A stretch of DNA of 64,000 bases from an uncultured Pseudomonadales bacterium (lineage in GTDB: Bacteria; Pseudomonadota; Gammaproteobacteria; Pseudomonadales; CANNCY01). Shown here piece by piece: positions 36,271 through 44,275 of this stretch (position 1 is the stretch's first letter; every line of letters starts with the position of its first letter). Location: assembly GCA_947503335.1 (NCBI GenBank), contig CANNCY010000002.1, positions 496,001-560,000 of the forward strand, read 5' to 3'. The translations under genes and the position numbers were made by a program. A model generated the notes under the pieces. The model ran no database searches and was not told the DNA's origin. It saw only the letters and a program-made list of their open reading frames with translations.

Positions 36271-37242
36271 TTAACCTACTACAACGTAATCTAATAGCTC
36301 ATTGACTACATCGGTAGCGGTTACACCCTCGGCCAACGCGTCATAACTTAAAATAATACGGTGGCCTAATACACCCATAGCGATAGCGCGAACATCATCG
36401 GGCTCAACAAAATCTTTGCCCTCTAACCAAGCATGCGCCCGCGAACATTTGTCTAACGCAATAGACGCTCTTGGGCTTGAGCCAACGTCGATCCAACGGG
36501 GTAGATTAGAGTCAGGGTAGCGCTCTGGATGTCTCGTAGCCATCGTCAGCGCGACCATGTATTTTTCGACTAACTCTGACACTGTTACTTGGGGCAGAAG
36601 CTTGCGCACCTCTAAGATTACCTGCTCATCAATCGTTACGGGCTCGGCAGTTGCTGTTACGACCTCTTCACCACGTACCAAACGAATAATATCTAGCTCT
36701 GCAGCATCATCGGGATAGTCGACAGTCACCTTCATCATAAATCGATCCATCTGCGCTTCTGGTAACGGATAGGTACCCTCTTGCTCAATTGGGTTCTGTG
36801 TCGCCAATACCATAAACAGTTTCGGTAGATGATGTGTTTGATCGCCAACCGTGACGGTGCCCTCTTCCATCGCCTCAAGTAAAGCGGCCTGCACCTTGGC
36901 GGGCGCACGGTTAATTTCGTCTGCTAGCACAATGCTATTGAAAATTGGCCCTTGCTGAAATCGCAGTTGCGATCTACCGTCGACCTCTTGATAGATTTCG
37001 GTGCCGGTTACGTCTGATGGCAACAGATCGGGTGTAAACTGGATACGCCCAAATGGTGCTTTTAGGGTTTTCGACAGCGACTTGACTGATCTCGTTTTTG
37101 CCGTACCCGGCAAGCCTTCTAACAATATATGGCCCTTCGCTAACAGTGCAACGATCAAAGACTTTACGACGTGGCTTTGACCCACTACCGATTGCTCTAC
37201 TGTTTTCTGAAGCGCTACAACCGCCTTGTGAGCTTCTGACAT
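36271..37242 (-). CDS. MoxR-family AAA+ ATPase
   Basis: A 323-aa MoxR ATPase. Walker A is GLPGTAKT (43-50), Walker B is LADEIN (107-111), sensor 1 is in ATQNPIEQEG, and an arginine-bearing sensor 2 region follows later. MoxR AAA+ proteins act as chaperones that insert cofactors or activate enzymes together with VWA proteins. It sits 10 bases after the octahaem cytochrome gene and leads the DUF58-DUF4381-BatA-BatB/C-BatD set, a complete MoxR-Bat layout. Confidence 0.95.
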   Translation of the reverse strand: MSEAHKAVVALQKTVEQSVVGQSHVVKSLIVALLAKGHILLEGLPGTAKTRSVKSLSKTLKAPFGRIQFTPDLLPSDVTGTEIYQEVDGRSQLRFQQGPIFNSIVLADEINRAPAKVQAALLEAMEEGTVTVGDQTHHLPKLFMVLATQNPIEQEGTYPLPEAQMDRFMMKVTVDYPDDAAELDIIRLVRGEEVVTATAEPVTIDEQVILEVRKLLPQVTVSELVEKYMVALTMATRHPERYPDSNLPRWIDVGSSPRASIALDKCSRAHAWLEGKDFVEPDDVRAIAMGVLGHRIILSYDALAEGVTATDVVNELLDYVVVG

Positions 37243-37252
37243 CCTTTGTTCC

Positions 37253-39415
37253 TTACTGGTTATTTAATCGTTGTTCTAGCTGCACCAACATTGGGTCGTT
37301 GGGTGTTAGCGCCTTTAATCGCTCAAGTTCGCCTTTAGCGTTTTTCATGTCACCCTTACGTTCTAGAGCAAGTAGATAGGTTAAGCCATAGTGTAGATTA
37401 TCTGGTTCAATTCGTGCTGCTTGTTCTAACGCCTCAGCAGCCTCGTCGACCTCGTTGTCGATGATATGCGCCAAACCCAAATTAAACAGAGCCATAGCGT
37501 GATTTGGCTCTACCTGAAGTACTTCGTGTAACAGTTTCTTACTATCAGCCGTTTTCCCCGTTTCACGATAGATGCTTGCCAAATTTATTTTTGCCGGCAA
37601 GAAATTTGGCTGTAGCGCAATGGCATTCTTGTACTGCAACGTTGCCTGCTGATAGTTTTTCACCTTATAGGCTAGATCTGCTAACGCCATTTGCGCCGAT
37701 AGCATATCTTGCTGACCTTGATAGGTTTTTACTGCCTCGCGTAGCGTTTTCTGCAGTGGGGCGCGAGCATCATCTGGAATACTCTCGGTTAATGCCGGTG
37801 CGAGTAACTGAATGGCTTTGATGCGCACGTTTTTATTGTCATCGTAGAGCAACCCAAACCCTAGCTGCACCTGCATTGCAAAGGGCACTCGTTCTAATGC
37901 ATCAAGTACTGCCAACTTAACCAGGTACGAATCGCCATTAGCTGCGGCGTGAAGTGTCTGTAAGTTGTCTTGCTGCGTCGTATCTAAATGGGTGACCCAT
38001 ACAGCACGTCGCATTTCGGGTAATTGCTGATCTAGTATAAGCTGGCGAAGATGCGCTTGACCTTGCTGAGGCTGTTGCTGATTGACGAGCAGCGCTGTGC
38101 CAATGTCATCAAACTGATTAAACACCGCCTCTTGCTTATGGGCGAGTTTTGATTGCGACCACTGACTGTCTTTGTCTACATGGCAATCAAGACAGACATC
38201 TTTAGTGTTTAACGCCTCAGACACCCACGGGTTTGGAACTCTAAAGGCATGATCGCGGCGTTTATCAACACCCATGTACGTCGTTTGCGGCATATGGCAG
38301 CTAATGCAGCTTGCGCCATCAGAGCCGGTTTTGTGTAGCGTATGATCTTGGGTATCGAATGTTGCTGGTAAATGGCATTGCGAGCACAGCGCATTATCTA
38401 ATGATGCCACTTTACCAGTATGGGCATCATGACAGTTGGTACAGGTAACACCAGCAGCCGCCATCTTACTTTGGGTAAACGAACCAAATACATATACTTC
38501 GTCTAATATCTGCCCGTCTGCATGGTATAGATCAGGCTCAGCCAATCTAGGTATATGATGTTGCGCATAATCGCCCAACACTTCGCCATCGAGTAAACTG
38601 ACTCGGCGACTATGGCACGATGCACAGGTATCTAACTGCCCCGATGATGCTAGATTTTTAATCGACCCAAGTAAACTCGCCGTTGACTGCCCCTCTTTAA
38701 ACGACCATGCATGTTTTTTAGCGAGTGGCTTAGCGAATCCAGAATGCAAATCAGTTTGCCCATTTTTTTTCAATTCAATGTGGCGCTCTGCATTGCCGTG
38801 ACAAGACTGGCAGCTAACATTAATTTCATCGTAGGTTGTTTGATAGGTGTCGGTATCTAATTGGTAATTACGCTGCAAGTTGCTTGAATGACATTGCGCG
38901 CAGCGGGCGTTCCAGTTGTTGAATTGCCCTTGCCAATAGAATGGGCTGTCGCTGCTGTGAATATCGTCGTATAGATTGAACCAACGCTGACCACCCTGCT
39001 GCTCAGCGCGTGAGTCCCAAGCAATAGGATATGCCTGTAATCGCCCACCACCAATATCAACCAACACCTGCTGTAATGGCTCTACACCGAAGGTGTATCG
39101 AATGGGGTACGACAGACCTGCTTCATCATTTTTGCCGGTCTCGATAAAAAATTTCTCGTTCTCTTTATAGAACCGAGTCCACCCCGAATCATCTCGAAAG
39201 ACTGTATCGAACTCGCCCAACACGTATTCATCAGTGGCTTGTTGCATAGCCATAAAATGATGAGACTGCTGCCAACTGTGTACTTGCTGTTGATGACAGC
39301 CGCTGCACTGCCCACTTTCTAGCGACGGCTTTGCCTGTACCGCTATAGCGATACTACTTATGCTTAAAGTAATACTTATGATCAATACAAGACGTGCAAA
39401 CACAATAGAATCCAT
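37253..39415 (-). CDS. octahaem c-type cytochrome with TPR domain
   Basis: A 720-aa exported cytochrome. The signal segment covers residues 1-28. Eight CxxCH haem-binding motifs are present: CSGCH, CAQCH, CQSCH, CASCH, CTNCH, CSQCH, CISCH and CLDCH, all in the first 420 residues. The remaining C-terminal part is helical, with HEAT-like and then TPR repeats (ALQPNFLPAKINLASIYRETG; VEPNHAMALFNLGLAH). Such proteins are probable periplasmic electron carriers or reductases with a protein-binding tail; the substrate is unknown. It heads the MoxR-Bat operon and follows a terminated sulfatase gene. Proximity to a MoxR chaperone set suggests that the latter assists maturation or a partner of this cytochrome. 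Confidence 0.9.
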   Translation of the reverse strand: MDSIVFARLVLIISITLSISSIAIAVQAKPSLESGQCSGCHQQQVHSWQQSHHFMAMQQATDEYVLGEFDTVFRDDSGWTRFYKENEKFFIETGKNDEAGLSYPIRYTFGVEPLQQVLVDIGGGRLQAYPIAWDSRAEQQGGQRWFNLYDDIHSSDSPFYWQGQFNNWNARCAQCHSSNLQRNYQLDTDTYQTTYDEINVSCQSCHGNAERHIELKKNGQTDLHSGFAKPLAKKHAWSFKEGQSTASLLGSIKNLASSGQLDTCASCHSRRVSLLDGEVLGDYAQHHIPRLAEPDLYHADGQILDEVYVFGSFTQSKMAAAGVTCTNCHDAHTGKVASLDNALCSQCHLPATFDTQDHTLHKTGSDGASCISCHMPQTTYMGVDKRRDHAFRVPNPWVSEALNTKDVCLDCHVDKDSQWSQSKLAHKQEAVFNQFDDIGTALLVNQQQPQQGQAHLRQLILDQQLPEMRRAVWVTHLDTTQQDNLQTLHAAANGDSYLVKLAVLDALERVPFAMQVQLGFGLLYDDNKNVRIKAIQLLAPALTESIPDDARAPLQKTLREAVKTYQGQQDMLSAQMALADLAYKVKNYQQATLQYKNAIALQPNFLPAKINLASIYRETGKTADSKKLLHEVLQVEPNHAMALFNLGLAHIIDNEVDEAAEALEQAARIEPDNLHYGLTYLLALERKGDMKNAKGELERLKALTPNDPMLVQLEQRLNNQ

Positions 39416-39440
39416 TACAGGTTATTGCTTAAATCATATC

Positions 39441-39472
39441 AAAAAAAAGGGCGCCTAATGGCACCCCTTTTT
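39441..39472 (-). terminator. terminator after the sulfatase
   Basis: On the minus strand GGGTGCC-ATTA-GGCGCCC forms a 7-bp stem (one G-T pair) followed by a run of eight T residues. It lies shortly after the sulfatase stop and insulates the cytochrome operon. Confidence 0.85.
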
Positions 39473-39488
39473 GATATCACAGACTAGT

Positions 39489-41036
39489 TTATTTTGAAGG
39501 TGGCTCTGACAGAGTTTTCATCACATCTTCAAGGTTAAACTTAGCTGCCTTTTGACGCTGAGGGAACTCTTGGAATGTCTTCAAGAAATCGCCCACCATG
39601 TCTTGCGCCGGAACAAACATATACACATGATCAATTAACCAGTCATAGTAAGTGTTTGAGGTGCGGTCAGCAGTCTCGTATGGATCCATACGTAGATTAA
39701 ATAGCTTGGGTACACGTAGCGTTGTAAACGGCTCTGCCCAAACCTGTAAGGTGCCCGTAGCGCGCTGCTCCATGAACACGATCTTCCAGTTCTTGTAGCG
39801 TAATGCTGCTAAATCACCATCATCAGTAAAGTAGAACATTTCGTCACGACGGCCTGTTTCTTCTTTACCTGTTAGGTAAGGAAGCTGGTTATAGCCATCT
39901 AAATGAACCTTGTACTTGGTGTTGCTAATAGTGGTACCAGAATGAAGCTTTTCTTTAATTTTAGAATCACCTGCCGCTGCAACGAAGGTAGGCATCCAAT
40001 CCATATGATGGAAAATCTCGTTAGAGATAGTACCTGCCTTGATTTTGCCAGGCCAACGAATCATCGCTGGTACACGATAGCCGCCTTCCCAGTTACTGTT
40101 CTTTTCGCTACGGAACGGTGTGTTCGCAGCATCAGGCCAAGTATTTAGATGCGGGCCGTTGTCGGTCGAGTAAAACACGATCGTATTGTCAGCAATCTTT
40201 AGATCATCCAGCTTATTAAGCAACTGACCAATCTGAATATCATGTTCGACCATACCATCGGCATATTCGCTGATACCAGTAGTACGCATAGAGTCTTTCA
40301 CGTGCGTTCTAAAGTGCATGCGGGTTGCGTTCCACCAAATAAAGAATGGCTTCTTGGCTTTAACCGATTTCTCCATAAACGCAATCGCAGCGTCGACGGT
40401 TTCTTCGTCGATAGTCTCCATACGCTTACGCGTTAGAGGGCCGGTGTCTTCGATTTTGCCATCAGCAAACGAGTGAATCACACCACGAGGGCCATACTTT
40501 TTATGGAATTCAGGGTCTTTAGGGTAGTTTTCGTGCTCGGGTTCTTCTTCAGCATTTAGGTGATAGAGGTTACCCAAAAACTCGTCGAAGCCGTGTTCGG
40601 TTGGCAAGTGCTCGTCGCGATCACCTAAGTGGTTCTTACCAAACTGACCGGTTGCGTAGCCCATCGACTTAAGTACGGTAGCAATCGATACGTCTTCTTT
40701 TTGAAGACCTAGTTCAGCACCCGGTAGGCCTACTTTACTTAAGCCAGTACGCAACACTGACTGACCGGTAATAAAGGTAGAACGACCTGCAGTACAAGAT
40801 TGTTCGCCATAGTAATCGGTGAACATCATGCCTTCTTTAGCAATACGATCGATATTAGGCGTTTGGTAACCTACAAGGCCAAAGGTATAAGCACTGATAT
40901 TGGTTTGACCGATATCGTCGCCCCAAACTACAAGAATATTGGGCTTGTCAGCCGCTGAAACCGCCGCTGAAGCGCTAGCGAGTGCCGTTGCACATACCGC
41001 AAGCATCGAGCGCTTCAGGGATTTTGTGATCGTCAT
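39489..41036 (-). CDS. type I (formylglycine) arylsulfatase
   Basis: A 515-aa exported sulfatase of the alkaline phosphatase superfamily. The signal peptide runs to about residue 28. The metal motif is VVWGDDIG near 37-43 and the active-site peptide is C81-T-A-G-R85, where the Cys must be converted to formylglycine by FGE-type maturase (C-x-A-x-R form). FYSTDNGPH supplies later metal ligands. The start MTITKS (41036) is chosen over MESKIM (41051) because GGAG sits at the right distance. A good promoter lies upstream. Substrate class cannot be read; the group acts on sulfate esters including aryl and sugar sulfates. It is downstream of a small cupin gene. Confidence 0.93.
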   Translation of the reverse strand: MTITKSLKRSMLAVCATALASASAAVSAADKPNILVVWGDDIGQTNISAYTFGLVGYQTPNIDRIAKEGMMFTDYYGEQSCTAGRSTFITGQSVLRTGLSKVGLPGAELGLQKEDVSIATVLKSMGYATGQFGKNHLGDRDEHLPTEHGFDEFLGNLYHLNAEEEPEHENYPKDPEFHKKYGPRGVIHSFADGKIEDTGPLTRKRMETIDEETVDAAIAFMEKSVKAKKPFFIWWNATRMHFRTHVKDSMRTTGISEYADGMVEHDIQIGQLLNKLDDLKIADNTIVFYSTDNGPHLNTWPDAANTPFRSEKNSNWEGGYRVPAMIRWPGKIKAGTISNEIFHHMDWMPTFVAAAGDSKIKEKLHSGTTISNTKYKVHLDGYNQLPYLTGKEETGRRDEMFYFTDDGDLAALRYKNWKIVFMEQRATGTLQVWAEPFTTLRVPKLFNLRMDPYETADRTSNTYYDWLIDHVYMFVPAQDMVGDFLKTFQEFPQRQKAAKFNLEDVMKTLSEPPSK

Positions 41037-41069
41037 TATTTTAGACTCCATCCATTGATTAACCCTACA

Positions 41070-41098
41070 AAATTAGGCTAACCAAGCAGACGAGTCAA
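41070..41098 (-). promoter_or_regulatory. sigma70-type promoter of the sulfatase gene
   Basis: On the minus strand TTGACT, 17 bases, then TAATTT: five of six at -35 and four of six at -10 match the consensus. It lies 34 bases before the sulfatase start. Confidence 0.6.
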
Positions 41099-41109
41099 TT
41101 TATTTATTC

Positions 41110-41127
41110 TACGTACAAATACGTACA
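41110..41127 (-). promoter_or_regulatory. tandem TACGTACA repeat at the sulfatase promoter
   Basis: TACGTACA occurs twice with an exact 10-bp period directly upstream of the -35 element. Spacing of one helical turn next to -35 fits an activator site; the regulator is unknown. Confidence 0.45.
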
Positions 41128-41141
41128 CTGATTTGAATCAA

Positions 41142-41486
41142 TTACTCGATGATTGTGTACACTTTTCGTACAGTTTCAACGACTTCGCTGGTGCCTTTCC
41201 AACCCTTCGGAAACGAAAAGCTATCGCCAGCTTTAATTTCGGTTACTTCACCATCGTCACTCGTTAAGATCCAATGACCTTTTAGAATGTGGCAAAACTC
41301 TGTCACGCCCAGATCAAGTTTTAGCTTGCCCGGCTCACATTCCCAAGTGCCCATGTATACACCATCTTTTGCGTGAAAACAGTTATCAGTCTGCAATGGC
41401 AATTCGCCAATGGGCTCGCCAAAAGAAGGGGCTTCTTTTAAGTCGTCTAACAAAGCAGGTTGACGCTGAACTAAAATCTCGGTCAT
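41142..41486 (-). CDS. small cupin (DUF861-type) protein
   Basis: A 114-aa single cupin domain of the DUF861/EutQ-like kind. Blocks GVYMGTWECEPGKLKL, CHILKGHWIL and GDSFSFPKGWKGT follow the family pattern. Few histidines remain at the metal positions, so it may not be a metalloenzyme; a binding or aminohydrolase-like role is possible. AGGAAG precedes the ATG. It is 105 bases before the sulfatase on the same strand and divergent from the PafA-like phosphatase. Confidence 0.85.
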   Translation of the reverse strand: MTEILVQRQPALLDDLKEAPSFGEPIGELPLQTDNCFHAKDGVYMGTWECEPGKLKLDLGVTEFCHILKGHWILTSDDGEVTEIKAGDSFSFPKGWKGTSEVVETVRKVYTIIE

Positions 41487-41658
41487 AGATACTTCCTATT
41501 ACTTATTTTATTAAAAAAACCTAGCGTACTTATATTGCGTCAAGCCTAACAGTGCTTAGATAGGCATCATATGTCATATTCTAATGGGCTATAGTTACAT
41601 TTTCATATTGCTGATAGCATCAGTAATCTAGTGCCAATGTCTAGAAGGAATGTTTACC

Positions 41659-43365
41659 GTGAAGGCTATAAATAAAATCGCCATTACCAATCTATGCGCC
41701 GCTTTTGCAATGGCGGCATCGCTGTCATCGTATGCTGCAGACACGCCAAAACTGGTTGTTGAAATTGTTGTCGATCAATTGCGCGGAGACATGCCAACAC
41801 TAGTAGAGTCTCGTTTACAAAAACGTGGGCTTAAGTTTTTCATGAATCAAGGCACTTGGTACAAAAACGCCCATCATGCCCACGCCAATACCGAAACTAT
41901 TGTGGGTCACACAACACTCGCAACGGGTGCTGACCCAGCTAAACATGGGTTAGTAGCAAATGTTTGGTTTGATGATGATTTAGATCGCTTGGTTTACAAC
42001 ATTGAAGACGCCAAATACACAGCAACACAAGGCATGGCAGGGCGCGACAAAGAGAATGAGATAGACCCCACTCAGGTTGCGCGAAGTGACGGGCGATCGC
42101 CCGATAGTATTTTGACCTCAACCTTTAGCGATGAACTTTATGTTCGCTTTGGCGAAAAGAGTAAGGTGTTTGCCGTAGCCGGCAAAGATCGTGCGGCAGT
42201 AGCGATGGCTGGCCATTCGGGTAAGGCATTCTGGTTTTCTACCGCTAACGGCCAGATTACGTCTAGCACTTATTATTATGATGACTTCCCAAAATGGGCT
42301 GCCGACTGGAACGCGTTAGGCAAAGCCGATGCGTATAGCAATACGTCATGGGCCCTGCTATACGACCAAGACAACTACGTAAAAGCAAACTTAGATGACC
42401 GCCCCTACGAAAACCCTGCCGACCTAGGCTTTGGCAAAACATTTCCGCACCCCTACGGTGCTGCCGGTGACAACAAATACTTTTACACCGTTCTGATGGC
42501 TAGCCCCGCAGTAGATGAGCTGACAGCAGATTTTGCTAAACAATTAATTGCCAATGAACAATTAGGCCAAGACGCTATTCCTGATTATCTGTCTGTTGGG
42601 CTATCTGCTACTGACTACGTAGGTCACCTGTTTGGGCCATCAAGCCTTGAATCAGAAGACAATCTTTTGCGCCTCGATAAAACTCTTGAAGATCTAATCA
42701 GCTACATCGACAAAACGGTTGGTATCAAAAATACTCTGTTTGTATTAAGCGCAGATCATGGTGCACCCGACGCATCTGAATACGCTAACACGCTGGGCTT
42801 TAAATCTGAGCGCCTCAATTTGCAGAGCTTAAACAGCGATAACCTGCAAGCGATGTTAAACAAGCAATTTCAGCTATCAGGTGAGGTGATCAAAAAGATT
42901 TACCACCCCTATATCTATTTAGATCACGCACTCATTCAAGCAAAAGGGCTAGACACGACTGCTGTCGCTGATGCGGTTGCTGAACATGTTGGCAAACATA
43001 GGGGTATCGCGCACGCGATCGCTACACATAACCTAGCTATACCAACGCTGTCAGATTCTGACGCAGTTATGCAAAGTGTATTAAAGAATTATCATGCCGA
43101 GCGTTCAGGCGATGTGCATCTTGTGTATATGCCTCAATGGGTAGTAACCGCAGACAAAGACCCTGCAGTATCACACCATGGCTCGCCCTGGCGATATGAT
43201 TCGCATGTACCGATCATGATGGCGGGTTGGAATATACCTAAGCAACACATTGTGCGTAAGGTGAATACCACAGCAATAGCACCCACGCTATCAGTTATGT
43301 TGGGTACTAAGATTCCTTCGGGGTCAGATGGCATTGTGCTAAAAGAAGTAGCCCGTAAGAAATAA
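41659..43365 (+). CDS. PafA-like alkaline phosphatase/phosphodiesterase
   Basis: A 568-aa exported alkaline phosphatase superfamily enzyme. The signal peptide covers about residues 1-26. The nucleophile is Thr80 in ETIVGHTTLATG, GKDR gives the Lys and Arg positions characteristic of PafA phosphate monoesterases, and the metal ligands lie in ATDYVGHLFG, SADHGAPD and YDSHVPIMM. It may supply phosphate from organic esters in the periplasm. I prefer the GTG at 41659: AAGGA is nine bases ahead of it but abuts the ATG at 41650 with no spacing. It is divergent from the cupin-sulfatase pair. The intergenic stretch (41487-41658) shows no further recognised site. Confidence 0.9.
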   Translation: MKAINKIAITNLCAAFAMAASLSSYAADTPKLVVEIVVDQLRGDMPTLVESRLQKRGLKFFMNQGTWYKNAHHAHANTETIVGHTTLATGADPAKHGLVANVWFDDDLDRLVYNIEDAKYTATQGMAGRDKENEIDPTQVARSDGRSPDSILTSTFSDELYVRFGEKSKVFAVAGKDRAAVAMAGHSGKAFWFSTANGQITSSTYYYDDFPKWAADWNALGKADAYSNTSWALLYDQDNYVKANLDDRPYENPADLGFGKTFPHPYGAAGDNKYFYTVLMASPAVDELTADFAKQLIANEQLGQDAIPDYLSVGLSATDYVGHLFGPSSLESEDNLLRLDKTLEDLISYIDKTVGIKNTLFVLSADHGAPDASEYANTLGFKSERLNLQSLNSDNLQAMLNKQFQLSGEVIKKIYHPYIYLDHALIQAKGLDTTAVADAVAEHVGKHRGIAHAIATHNLAIPTLSDSDAVMQSVLKNYHAERSGDVHLVYMPQWVVTADKDPAVSHHGSPWRYDSHVPIMMAGWNIPKQHIVRKVNTTAIAPTLSVMLGTKIPSGSDGIVLKEVARKK

Positions 43366-43368
43366 CAC

Positions 43369-44268
43369 TTATTGATGCCCGCCCCTAATAAGGCGGGCAG
43401 TTTTTGTTAACAACAATAATGCGGCACCCACGACAAAACCAAGTACAACATGGCCTAACAATGGCAAGACCCATTGACTGTAATGAGGCGCATCCTCAAC
43501 CAGCGTCGTAAGTGGCAACAACCAACCGTGGGGTAACACGTGAGCAAGAATGCCGCCCCCAACAATAAACATGGCGATGGTACCTACGATAGCAAGAAGC
43601 TTCATTAATTTGGGTGCAGCCACTACCAACCAACTACCTATTTTAATACCTACGCCTTTAGAATGTTGGGTCATCCATAGACCGAGATCATCTAACTTCA
43701 CAATGCCAGCGACGGCTCCATACACCCCAAAGGTAAGCACTATTGCTACTACCGTTAATGCGACGACCTGCTCAGCTAACGCATAGTGCGCCATAGCACC
43801 CAATGCAATCACAATGATCTCAATCGACAACACAAAGTCTGTCTTGATAGCCCCTTTAACTCGCGTTGCTTCTAGCGCTTTCATTTCATCTATAGAAAGA
43901 GTGCGTAGTTTTTCAGTCTTCTCTTTACGGTCAACTCGATCATGTACTAATACTTTTTCTGCCCCTTCATAGCAAAGATAAAGGCCGCCGAGGGCGAGAA
44001 ATATATTAATTAACGAAGGAGCAAATGCACTGATGAGCAAAGCCGTAGGTACAAGAATCGCTTTATTAACAAGCGAGCCTTTTAATACAGCCCAAATGAT
44101 TGGTAATTCGCGAGCGGCACTAGCACCGATAATTTGTTCGGCATTGACTGCTAGATCATCACCTAAAACCGCTACCGTTTTTTGGGTAGCGATTTTAGTC
44201 ATGGTAGCGACATCGTCTAATAGGGTAGAAATGTCATCTAATAGTGTCAGTAAATTGGCACCGGCCAT
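43369..44268 (-). CDS. yedI: DUF808 inner-membrane protein (YedI-like)
   Basis: A 299-aa protein of the DUF808 family, like E. coli YedI. The start MAGANLLTLLDDISTLLDDVA is the family signature. Around eight hydrophobic segments follow, with a charged cytoplasmic loop at about 120-150. The function of the family is unknown. It lies 7 bases after the RND transporter stop on the same strand. Its last codons contain the terminator hairpin of the converging phosphatase gene. Confidence 0.93.
   Translation of the reverse strand: MAGANLLTLLDDISTLLDDVATMTKIATQKTVAVLGDDLAVNAEQIIGASAARELPIIWAVLKGSLVNKAILVPTALLISAFAPSLINIFLALGGLYLCYEGAEKVLVHDRVDRKEKTEKLRTLSIDEMKALEATRVKGAIKTDFVLSIEIIVIALGAMAHYALAEQVVALTVVAIVLTFGVYGAVAGIVKLDDLGLWMTQHSKGVGIKIGSWLVVAAPKLMKLLAIVGTIAMFIVGGGILAHVLPHGWLLPLTTLVEDAPHYSQWVLPLLGHVVLGFVVGAALLLLTKTARLIRGGHQ
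43376..43405 (+). terminator. terminator of the phosphatase inside the DUF808 coding end
   Basis: TGCCCGCC/GGCGGGCA forms an 8-bp stem with an 8-base loop, followed by G and five T residues. It starts 10 bases after the phosphatase stop but lies within the last codons of the opposite-strand DUF808 gene. Confidence 0.8.
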
Positions 44269-44275
44269 ATTGGCT

